Shown here one piece after another: positions 46,073-56,331 of a stretch of DNA of 64,000 nt; position 1 is the stretch's first letter; every line of letters starts with the position of its first letter. Position numbers and translations under genes: made by a program. The DNA comes from Gnetum montanum. Taxonomy: Eukaryota > Streptophyta > Gnetopsida > Gnetales > Gnetaceae. Below the pieces are notes generated by a model. That model was given only the letters and a program-made list of their open reading frames with translations, was not told the origin of the DNA and did not search any database. Location: the NCBI GenBank assembly GCA_015680685.1, contig MNCI01005364.1, forward strand, positions 188,261-252,260, read 5' to 3'.

Positions 46073-47640
46073 TTAGCATAGGTGGCCATCTCCCCCATGA
46101 TTAAGTTGGAAGGGGAAGATCTGAAATAATGAGTGAGGTTGTCCTTTCTCCAATGTGCTATGTGCATTGACCATTCTAGAGTCATGGTAAGGTTTGGTCC
46201 ATTGCACACTAATTAGCATTCTCTTATCAGAGCGTGTGTTTGAAGTTTTTGAAAATTTCCAACTTCCTGTAATTGATGGTTTCAAGTTAAGGATTAGAAG
46301 TTGGTGACACTCATGCTCTAGTGTATCTATGCTTTCGACATGGGCTCAAGTTGTTCCTCCAGTTAGTTCCATGCATGTTGGTGAGTTTCTCTCCTGATCA
46401 GCTATCAACCATTGGGTGTTTTCTTGTTGTGTGGTTGCTACATACAGGCACTTTTATATGTTAACTTCCTGGGCACACCAGTTGCATGTAGGCAATGCCG
46501 AACATTCCTGTACACCATCACCGTCTATATCACTGTATGTGATGCATGGAACTTTCTTCTTCTCGATCTTCCAAAAAGCATTTTCCTTAGATATTTCTAG
46601 AGAAAGATTGCAGATTTCTAGGCATGCATTTATGGTACTTAGCCATGCCCTCCCCATTATTTTTGGGAAGTCCCTTTTGTTATTGTTTACTTGGATCACT
46701 AGGAAATCAGCTAGGTATGACCACCCACACACCATGGTAACGATGTCCTCCACCAATCCCAAGGGAACAGTGATGGACTGGTCAACTAGCTCTACGGGAA
46801 TATTGCTCTTCTTTAGTGGGGGTAGGTTCCAGGCTTTATACATCTCTTATGATATTAAGTTAACTCTGTAACCTGAGTCTAGAAGAGCTTTACAAGGTTC
46901 ATTCCCAGCGACTTGGAGATAGATTAAAGGGATTTCGAGGTCAGAGAATTTTCTGAGAAGGTGGCCCACCTTAATCTAGTCAGTAACGACATGCGTTAAC
47001 ATAACCATGTGCATTAAGCTCTATTTTTGGTTTGAAGGGGGCTCCAAAGCCTTATTTGATGGAGGAGTGTGCAGAGGCTCAACCACTTGTGGTTGTGAGA
47101 GCTTGGTTGGGCTATTGGTTCTAAAGAAAGGTCTTCTCTTTATACGGTTGTCAGAACCAGTAGTGGGTTGGAGGTTCATAGCTCTCGTAGCATTACGTTG
47201 CTATAGTTGAGTGGGGAGTTCCCCTTGCATTTTTGGAGCGGGTGGTAGTGGAGCTATCAATGTGAGAGTCATGGATGGGTTCGGAGGATGGTATGTTTGT
47301 GGGTTGTCTCTTCGAGGAGAAGGAGTCCTATAATACTCTTGAGCTTGGTAGTGACGTTGTGGGGTTACATGATCGATAGAGTCACTTGGAGAGACTGGCT
47401 ACTACATGTAATAGCCATATGGATCCAGTTGTTGGTAAGGGTATTGTTGCCTGGGTAGTGGCATCCTCCATGACTATGGGTATTGCCACTGCTAGTATTG
47501 CTTAATAGGTTGTGGTGGAGTTCCACTTGGATAATATGTTAACGGTTGGTGGAACTGCCTTGGGTTACCTTGGGGATAAGGTAACCTTCGAGGTGCTTGT
47601 CATTTGTTAAGTCGTGGGTTAAGTGCATACACCCCAGACT
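46073..47640 (-). pseudogene. Element B linker, protease and fused tail
   Basis: After the gag knuckle, a Pro/Gln/Tyr-rich linker (for example QFHQPLTYYPSGTPPQPIKQ) leads to the protease active site LLDSGYRVNLIS near 46860. A 129-residue open piece follows (46843-46454) with IMGRAWLSTINACLEICNLS. The frame runs on, through the deletion junction, to a stop at 46073, ending LNHGGDGHLC. In element C the equivalent ORF ends with SCGGYPPF at the corresponding place. A few single stops interrupt it. Confidence 0.7.
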
Positions 47641-49566
47641 CTTGTAGATGTGAGATTATTGGGCAACATCCCTTAGGATGGTCATACTAACATATCTCAC
47701 ATCCACCGTCATTGTCCGTATCAAAATCCACAACCTCTTTAGTGATAGCCAATTTACCCTTACCTTTGTTATGTGCATGGTCCAAATCCCTCTTTTTCTT
47801 TTTGTCATAGTCACTACTTCGCTCCTGAGACTCCTCTACGATTTTAAGGACAATTTTAAATCTACTATCTAAGGAGTCCCACATTTGATCTACCTTTGCC
47901 AACACTTCTGTTGTTAATTTTTGAAGTGGCAAGGTTTTTCTATTCACCATCTCCTCGAGTGGTGACTCTTCCTCCTCCTCATAGAATCTCACTCCCCTTT
48001 TTGGAGGGAAGGATCGTGGTTGTACTCTTCTGCATTTTCTCTCTTACGTAGCTCCCATTCTTCCTTAGCTACTTGCTCCAACAATCTATGAACCTGATGG
48101 GACCTAAGCTCTAATAATCTCCCTTGGCCATATGTTCCAAGGGTTCTCCTGGTTTCGTGCCTAAGCCCATCTACGAGATGGCATAGTTGATCCCATTGTG
48201 CATAACCATGGCCTGGGCAATGATGTAATAGTGCATAATATCAGCCCATGGCAGCATCCAAGGGTTCATGATTTCCTTGCTTCCATCCTTGGATTTGCTT
48301 TCACAGATTGGACACTTGGGAGTACGTTTGATATTTATCATTAAACAATTCTAGCATCGTACTCCATCTTCGAATGGATTCTGGTTTTAAGGACTGGTAC
48401 TAGCTTTTCGCTTCTTTTATCAGTGTCCTTGGGAACAACTTTAATTTTTGCTACTCGTTCTCAATGTTCTACAAGGCACATGCATCATGAAATGCCTGTA
48501 AATGGTTTTGAGGTTTAGTGTTGTATGCCCCCTCAAATCATGGGATATTATTCATGTCTAGTCTCTTGATCTTGCTATCTTTTTGGTGCCTTGTGGGTAT
48601 TCTTATGGCCTCCGTGATGTCTAACATGCTTCGGGTTGCAAGTAGGGGTTCTTCATGGTCATTTCTCTCATAGTGTCTGTGATGTCTACGTGGTTCCCTA
48701 CTTTTCCTTCTATGTTGTGATTCTCTAGAATGCCCTCGTCCTTGTTCTTGACTCTGTTGTTGAGGTTTCTCACTATGTTTACCCTTATCCTCATGGTGAG
48801 GTTCCTTCTGACTGGGTCCTGATACAGAAGGAGAGGGTGAATGTGACGATGAAGGTGAAGAGGAAGGAGAACCATTTCCATGACGATGTTTCCTACCTTC
48901 TTTTCTGTGGTCTTGACCCCGATCGTGATTACGATAAGACTGCCCACCCTCATTATGTGTTTGTGTTCCCTCATTAAACACTTGGTGTTCATGGGGATCA
49001 ACACCAGGGTTTTGAATCATAGAGTGAAGGTTCTGATACCCCACCTACTCACCATTGTTAGGAGGGGGAACATAATTTTGTGGAGAACCTATGAAAATAG
49101 GTTCACCACCCTTAATTTTGCTTAAGACGGGTAGAGCGTTATGGGGTCCTTTACCCTTCAACGATGTATAGTATCTCTCCTGCCACAAGTCCCTTTGACA
49201 TTGCACTTCTGTGGGTTGGTAGTCCCTTGTGTCATAATCACATGCAACGTGCTCTGCGTATAGATGTGACATGCCTATTCGTGCGAGAGCACAAAGAAGT
49301 ATGTTGGGGACTGCTCGGTCTGGAGGCAACACTATGTTACCCTCCAAGACTCTCCAATGCAGTTGTTCATCTTGACGGAGAATAAAGGTAAAGTTAGGTA
49401 CATATTCATCGTGATGAATATATACCACATAGAATTGTTGAGGAACTAGCAGATCTTGGTTATGTGTGTTGTGCCACCGACTGTCTCTTGTGTTGTTCCT
49501 AGGCGGTGAAGTGCTTTTATGCAAACAAGAAGACATTTTTGCTTTTTTTGGTGTGCTATTTACCAT
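47641..49566 (-). pseudogene. Element B gag polyprotein region
   Basis: The start at 49566 (MVNSTPKKAKMSSCLHKS) opens a 173-residue stretch with no recognised domain. After one stop comes a Ser/Pro/His/Arg-rich disordered segment (49044-48538) ending EEPLLATRSMLDITEAIRIP. Next is the capsid-like core: LQAFHDACAL, KLKLFPRTL, SIRRWSTMLELFNDKYQTY and HETRRTLGTYGQGRLLELRS, which aligns with gag of element D. The C-terminus (47992-47687) ends with the knuckle CEIC.YDHPKGCC, where the dot is a stop. Only a handful of stops break it. Confidence 0.8.
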
Positions 49567-49662
49567 TATCTTATTTTCTTTTGATCAATCCTAAGGGTTC
49601 GTTCTAGCTTCCCAACGATGTGGATGATTTCCTATGTTCTACGTAGCGCACAAACAACTAAG

Positions 49663-49680
49663 TCCCCAACAACGGTACCA
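49663..49680 (-). other. Element B primer binding site (decayed tRNA-Asp type)
   Basis: On the minus strand it reads TGGTACCGTTGTTGGGGA, versus TGGCGCCGTTGCCGGGGA in element D. All differences are C-to-T or G-to-A, as expected from methylated-cytosine decay. Confidence 0.8.
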
Positions 49681-49681
49681 A

Positions 49682-50459
49682 TGATGAGTGGCGAGGTACC
49701 CCTACACTCAACCATATGAATACGAGCATCTCACACATGATCCGGTCAAAATCCAAGGACTAAGTGCTTACGTGCCCTAATGGAACACTTAAGGTTAATC
49801 AATTGCTATCTTCCCAAACTTACTTGTATTGTCACAGTTGTATGGTTAAGTAAGCTTAAGGCATATGATTTTTATGTCTTTTATCTTTTTAATATCCTTT
49901 GCTAATGGGGAAGGGTGAAGAGAACTAATTGACTAACTTTCATTAACTATTCACTAACTAAGTTCTAATCATCCTAGCATCAGTATCCATTCCCACTTAC
50001 CGTACACACCCTGAACCAGTGCAACGCTGCTGGGATTACCAAATGCTACTCGTTACTGGGTTACCAAGCATTGCACACGTGCTCGAAGCGGTCATAATGA
50101 ATGCACTTAACTAGGAGAGTCAAGGGTTGATAGAGATTAATTATCTAAGAAAGCATTTAAACATTTAACAATAATTAAATCCTATTTAGCTTAGTCCACA
50201 TGCTGCAAGGTTTATCAGAAAGTTCATCTTTATTACCGTACACAAATGTGTGCTCACGTACAATTTGCTCGAATAAAGATACATTCACTTTGAGACTCCT
50301 ACTGTGGTCACATGGAAATTATTCTAACTCTAGAATGGTAAAATTGCTATAGTTTGGCTAAGGGTCTAGATCTAGATGATTGAACAAGGAAAATCTGCCT
50401 CTTATTTATAGAACTTTCGGCAGGCCGCGATATCACGGATGCAATATCGTGGCTCATCA
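49682..50459 (-). repeat. Element B 5' LTR
   Basis: A 778-bp copy matching 43393-44189 nearly throughout. The outer end is CTCATCA at 50459. Confidence 0.9.
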
Positions 50460-51302
50460 ATTGTATATCTAGATTGAGTAATGATAATCTTTATGAATGC
50501 TTGTTATAATTGATAAATTTTAATGATCAATGAGTACATTAATAATAATTTCAAAAAGTTAAATTGAGTTTGATTAACTTGAATGAAAGAAGATGAAAGA
50601 ACATGGAAGGGATGAGAGCTGGAAAAATTTCTACATAGTCTTTATTCACAAATTTTGAAAAGCATTACATCTTCTTATAACTTTTACAATTATAGAGAAT
50701 CATTGGGCTTATGCTAGGGGATAATGAAGAGTCAATCCTGATTGAAAATAATGAATAAAATTTGAAATAAATGATGAATTAAAGATGTAAAGATGTAAAA
50801 ATGTATAACTACCCATTAATTCATAAATTATACTTCATAATTAATTTTATCTTCTTCCTTTACTTGATGAAGAAATGATACAAGGATTTATTTCCTAAAG
50901 TGCAACTCTAGCAATAGAAATTATCCTGTGTTATACACTAGTAATAACATTTTCATCATTTATCATTGTTCATCAAATTCATCACCAACATTCAATATTT
51001 CATCAATTCATCATTCCAATTGTTTAGAAATCATCAATCTATTCAAAATTCAAAATTCATTGTCATTATAGTTTATCTTCAAATCATTTGAGCTTCAATT
51101 CCATATTTATATTGAATCGTTTAATCAAGATTTTTGAGTAGCATTAATATTCATTACATTTTTAGAAAGTTGAACAATCACATTTGGGACTAGTTTTGTG
51201 CAATGAATTTTAACCTTCAAAACTACTTAAATCAAGTTCAAAATTTTCAAATATGCAGATTGTTGAAATAGCTTCTTACCAAGCATTTATATATGTCATA
51301 GT
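50460..51302. other. AT-rich sequence without recognised gene
   Basis: Contains runs of TCATCA/TTCATC-type simple sequence near 50945-51060. No ORF of note. Confidence 0.4.
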
Positions 51303-51316
51303 TGGTATTGAAGCCA
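51303..51316 (+). other. Possible tRNA-Met primer site of the pararetrovirus-like fragment
   Basis: TGGTATTGAAGCCA resembles the tRNA-iMet complement TGGTATCAGAGCCA at 11 of 14 positions. It lies about 340 bp upstream of the movement-protein-like reading. In Caulimoviridae this site marks the genome origin and precedes a leader. Confidence 0.4.
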
Positions 51317-51639
51317 AGTTCGTGTCGTAGTACAAGTGTGGAGACCATGCAAGGCATAGGGTGTGCAGTGAAGGTCGACAGACAAGTGAGAGTAAGATGC
51401 ATAGCTCGTCATAGTATATTGACATAGTGTGAATAATCATGGCAATAGATAATTGACCTTTATTAGGTTCCTCTAACCCATATACACACCACTTATCCGA
51501 ATTTTGCAGTACTTCATCTCATTTGACAATGCCACCTATTCCCAAATAATAAGAGATTTATTGTTTGTGATGCTTAACTCTATTAGAATATTTATCCTCT
51601 ATGCATTTTTTTAGTGTGAATTAGAAATTAGTAGATTTG

Positions 51640-52700
51640 GGTTGCATCCTGTAGCCATTTCATTTTTCTCTCTAGGGAAAGTAAGGAAATGGATTGCATT
51701 AGGGTATAATTATGTTCATGTCGCTAAACTTAATGTGCATATCCATCCACATTTTAACTACTATCTTAGGAATCTCTATTAGATTGCCCTAGTAGATCAT
51801 AGATTTAAGAATTTTAATGACGACATAATCACACAAGAAAAAGGCTATCTAGAATCCTATGCTTTGGTAATTACCTTGCCAAACTTCACTCTTTCTATCA
51901 GTGATCATAATTTGTTTAATAGTCTTATGATTATTACATATATACCTCTAGATATGAAGTATGGTAGCGTATATGCCACAATAGGAACTAGACTAGTATT
52001 TAAGTTATTCCAAAGTGTGAGTATTAAAACAGTTCTACCCTTTGGAGAATAGTTTGTGTCTTGTGGTACCTCTAATATTTAGTATGGATCTATCCTAAAC
52101 ATCGAATATCCTCAAATCCATACACTTTACCCTCAGTTAGATGATATCCTAGAGGAATTCTATGATCACATATGTGCTAAAATATCTACGCATAATCTAG
52201 AAAGAAGACTCTACAAGGTTAGTCTCAAAACTCCCAAGTTAACAAAGACCGATCCATTCTGTTCTCTTGAACATGGTGAATCAAGTCACAAAATGAAGAT
52301 TCTTCCATTGATCAGAAATCCTTTTGATCTACTACCTGCGCATAGATCTTTTGCTTTACCTAAACCTTTTGTACTTCCTAAAGAAGACTTTGAAGCTAGA
52401 TTAAGATGTATCTTCAAAGAATTAAATATTACTTATGATGTGAACAAAATTTTAGGTAAACCACCACAATAGACTCCTAAAGTAGAGATTTTAGAAATTC
52501 TAGAAACCCCTAATCTGCAAGATAAGAGCAAATAATTCCAAAGAGAAATCAACACTTCTGAAACAAATCTTCCACTAGAAGAGCCTTCTGGATCTAAATC
52601 CAAAAAATTAGACTTGTGTCCTCACACAACTGCAGTTAAGTATGATCATCAATATCATTGTGTTGAGTGTGAGTCTTTTGAAAATTGGGATGAACATTGA
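51640..52700 (+). pseudogene. Movement-protein-like region, endogenous Caulimoviridae-like fragment
   Basis: The frame from about 51650 reads KWIALGYNYVHVAKLNVHIH, then after a stop LVDHRFKNF, then a 62-residue open piece (51864-52052) including LPNFTLSISDHNLFNSL. The succession of L.D.RF..F, a strand-rich LPNF.LS..D segment and a later G fits the 30K-type movement protein of plant pararetroviruses. LTR retrotransposons do not encode this protein, so it is the main reason for calling this viral. Beyond about 52060 a less conserved region continues in the same frame, with some stops, to about 52700, ending with cysteines and histidines of unknown role. Confidence rests on pattern alone. Confidence 0.55.
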
Positions 52701-54140
52701 AGAAAAAAGTTCTTAAAGTAAACACCTCTACTATTGAAAAATTCAAACCAAAAATAGAAGAAGCTCATTAGCTTTTCCAAACACTATCCATAGAACCTCC
52801 GGTTGATATAATTAGACTCCAAAATTGGGCTAATAGTAGACTTAGGATTGTCATAAGAGAGATGTATACAATTCATCAAAATTTCTCTAAAAACACATGC
52901 AAAAATGAAAAAAATTACACAAAAAATTAGAAAATTAGAAAAGCAATGGATTCCAAAAGAAACTACTTTAGGATCTTCCCCTAACCCTACATACGATATA
53001 TCTAATTATGAAACAAATGTAGATTCTCCAAGTTCACAAAATTATAAACTAGGGTATACTAAAGAATAGAAAGGGAAATCTAGGATTAATACAAATGCAA
53101 AATCTTCCATGGTAGTTGACTCAAATGATAGTAAAACCCAGTTAGATTTGAAGGAGGAAAACATAGTAAAAAGTCCTGAAATATATACACAAGCACCAGA
53201 AGAATATCAACGGATCTCAACAAGATTACTTAGTGAACATGATCCTAACTTTAGTATGGATAAATGCTCATTTTCTAAAAGTCAAGATGTCATCAACAAA
53301 ATCATAGGATATATTGATAGGTAAGTTATTCTTGATAAAAAGACAGTATAGCATGCCATACAAAACTACATATTTAACTTTGTAGGTAACTTGCATAGAT
53401 AGTGGAACCAAATTGATGTAGATATACAATGAAAGTTATTGTTAGGATTGTCCATCTTATTTGTTAATAATATTACAAAGGAATCCCTAGGAAATAAAGA
53501 TAATTTTATAGATTTATGTAGAGAGATGTATTTTGTAGTTAGATTAACTAGAATACTAGATATCCATCCTCTCCTAGATTAGATGGAAGATTGGTATTAT
53601 AGGGGTAAATTAACACATGATAAAGCTGCTAAAGAGCATATTTTAAGAGCTCTACCTTCATCCTTTAATGAAAAATACCAACAAGAAATAAAATACAAAA
53701 ATAGGACTCTAGATGACATCAGTTTTAGCTACATCAGACAACTTATCGAAGATGTCAACTAACAAATTTGTCATGATATCACTGCCAAATTACTTATGAA
53801 ATAAAATATTTATAAATTAGTTAAATCATTTTCTAAAAGTATTTTTCCTCAAGACTAGTGAAAGTCTTAAAAATGGACCACCAAAGAAAAGACTTCCTAT
53901 TGTTTAAAATAAAAATATAGATCTTATAAAACCAAACGATCTTTTAGAAACTGATAGGCTTGGGAATGAAAACCTTTGGCATAACATTCTAGTCCCTTTA
54001 GAGGAATTTTCAAATAGAGAAAGAAAAAGATTCCAAAAGGAAACATTAAATGTTTTCTGTGTCAACGTAACCACTTTGCTCATAATTTTCCTTAGAAAGA
54101 TAAATATTCCAAACAGGTAAATTTTATTGAACATTATAAT
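52701..54140 (+). pseudogene. Coat-protein-like region with zinc knuckle, same viral fragment
   Basis: The stretch 53109-53324 is acidic and disordered in character. Positions 53380-53760 give helix-rich text (FIDLCREMYFVVRLTRILDI, EHILRALPSSFNEKYQQEI) in the place and style of a caulimovirid coat protein. At 54051-54088 CFLCQRNHFAHNF is a knuckle whose last cysteine is now F and which is one residue short of the usual spacing. The basic run RERKRFQ precedes it. Several stops and at least one frame change interrupt the region. Confidence 0.5.
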
Positions 54141-54518
54141 TTGTCTGAGCAATATTATGATTTTACATTGGATCCAACTATAGAATTTGAACCCAAATAT
54201 ATTTACATCAAATCCAATGAATACTATAATTATACTATTAGTGATCTAGAACCCTCTTTTTCTAATGTCGGGAGAGGAGATGATGATAATGACTCTAATG
54301 TACTCTATTGCCATATGAATTGTAGAGATAATCGATACCCTTTTAGGCACATAGACATGAAAAGATCTCATTCTCTAAGATCATCACGATTCATCACCAT
54401 TTTAGAACCTATAGAACTAGAAGAAGAAAATCCTTTTGATACTAGCTTATTTGATCTCGTAGAAAGAGATCACACCTACAAGATCGTAAAACAAGAGCTA
54501 CATAAGTTAGAAAGCTAA
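54141..54518 (+). pseudogene. Acidic spacer between coat-like and protease-like parts
   Basis: An open 125-residue stretch rich in D, E, Y and S (for example DLEPSFSNVGRGDDDNDSN), with no known domain. It continues in frame after a stop into a charged, helical segment to about 54890. A linker of this kind between capsid and protease is plausible for a caulimovirid polyprotein. Confidence 0.45.
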
Positions 54519-54879
54519 TTAGCTAAATAGTTCATAGATGAAATAAATAAAATTATGTTATTAAAAAGAAAAATAAAGGACAAGACTAAAGAGCTAGAGG
54601 AGAAAAGGTATTTTATTGAAGAATAATGGTTCAAGTATTGTGACTCTCAACCTTAAGAAACATAAATAGCATTAGAGCCTACAGAGCAAAGTAAATTGGA
54701 AGAATCAAGTAGTGAGCATGAGAAGACTCCTTCTAAAATTCCATTATTAGATGAATCCCTGTTGAGAACACAATGGATCTCTCAGTTAAGAAGATTCATA
54801 CAATGGGCATTTGATGAAGTTGCCGAATTAGAAAAAATAGAAGAAAGCTTCCAAAGGCAATAGTATCAGGAAGAATCGC

Positions 54880-55327
54880 AAACTATGCTTGTTAATCTAG
54901 TCAATAACAATAATATTTTTACATTTATAATAAAATTAGATAGTTTTAAGCCTTATCTCGTTGATGCTCTTATTGATAGTGGAGTAGAAGTATCATTAGC
55001 CAGATACAATATAATCCCATCCCACTTTTGGGAAAGAAAAGAAAAAACATAAGTCACTTGCAATACCCAAAAGGCACCTATGGAATTCAAGGCCACAATC
55101 CTTATAAAAAATCATGAGGGCCAAATTCTTAAATTATAGGATTGCCACTGTGATATAAGATCTTACGATCTCTTAATAGGCACTTATAATTTAGAAGCAT
55201 TAGAACATTACATGATAGATAGAAGTTATATTCTATTAGGGAATAGTAAATTCTATAGACAAAGCTCTTATAAAAGTAGGTTCCAAAAAGACATAGAACC
55301 TAAGACTGGAAAAACACAATGGGCAGT
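54880..55327 (+). pseudogene. Aspartic protease of the pararetrovirus-like fragment
   Basis: YLVDALIDSGVEVSLARYN places the catalytic D-S-G at 54975-54983 in the usual hydrophobic context. Downstream, SYDLLIGTYNLEAL fits the second conserved block (DLLIG). The frame ends where the LTR of element C begins (55328), so the expected reverse transcriptase is displaced or lost. Two or three stops are present. Confidence 0.65.
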
Positions 55328-56175
55328 TAATGAGTGGCAAGGTACCCCTACACTCAACCATACAAATATGAGTGTTTCACACACGATCCGGTCGAACTCT
55401 GCAGACGGGCTAGTTGTGGTATCTAGATAGTTACTCACTGATAGCAGTTCACTGTGTTCCCACTTGGACTAGTATTTGCTTTGTCACATATGGTTTAGTC
55501 TAGAGTGAGGTGTATGATGTGTTCCTAAACTAATGCTACTCCTAGAGGCAATGGAAAATAATCTTTAATTAAGCTAAGAGGAAAAGGGAAAGAGAATCTA
55601 AGCTAAGAGGATATAGGAAGAGAGAATCTAAGCTAGCTTAAGTGCGATGAACATCTGTTCCTCAATCATCTATAGACATCCTAGGCCTCGTGCATGACTA
55701 CCACTAGGATTACCAAGCGCATGGCCTGAGTACGCTACTGGGATACTAAGTAGTCACACGTAGATGCTCGTGATTGAGTTGTAGTCATTCCGCATTTAAT
55801 AACAATAACAATTAAGTAATTAAACTAAGTGAATGCTGCAATGATGAAGTAATCTTGATATTTATTTTTGGTCATGTGTGTGTCTAAGTACGTTACACTT
55901 GAATAAAGGATGTCATACAATTACAATCATCACACTATGGGCATGCATTGGGAGAAAGTGTTGAGAAGAAAAAAAATGAACACTAACTTCTAACTAAAAA
56001 CCTATCAAAAACTTGACTTCTCTTGGGTGCCTACATGAGTATTTATAAGTCTGCACAAGAGTCACAATACTGCGTATCCAATATTGTTACTTGGGCTATG
56101 ATATTATGTACTTGATATTCGTGGATCCGATATTGGAGGTCCGATATCGTAGCTAGATGAATCATGATTCATCAT
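55328..56175 (-). repeat. Element C 3' LTR
   Basis: Bounded by TAATGAG (decayed TGATGAG) and TTCATCA. It contains CACACGATCCGGTCGAACTC near its outer end, matching other family LTRs, and decayed GATATCG motifs near 56130-56150. Confidence 0.8.
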
Positions 56176-56188
56176 ACCCCCACGATTG
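56176..56188 (-). other. Element C polypurine tract
   Basis: On the minus strand AATCGTGGGGGTA abuts the LTR, a variant of the tract in A, B and E. Confidence 0.65.
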
Positions 56189-56331
56189 AATGAAAACTTG
56201 TCCTAGAGTCAAAATGAGAACAAGCCCCCATTGATTACATAGTGTATAGGTATGTGATTATTGACTAATGGGAAATTTATTCATGCCACAGTGGAGAACT
56301 CAATAGAACAAAATTGGGACACAACAAAAAA

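Larger units (their letters stand above)
43393..50459 (-). mobile_element. Element B: Athila-like element with both LTRs, lacking RT and integrase
   Basis: LTRs lie at 43393-44189 and 49682-50459, both ending TGATGAG...CTCATCA. The outer flanks GTTGT (43388-43392) and ATTGT (50460-50464) match at four of five bases, a worn 5-bp target duplication. Minus-strand order is primer site, gag, zinc knuckle, Pro/Tyr-rich linker and protease. The reading then jumps to the shared 3' noncoding block at about 46200-46240, so RT, RNase H and integrase are deleted. It can only have moved with help from other elements, or lost these parts after insertion. Confidence 0.85.

Noticed and set aside
49164-49385. 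Plus-strand ORF within element B
   Set aside because: Antisense to the gag N-terminal reading, with no motif.
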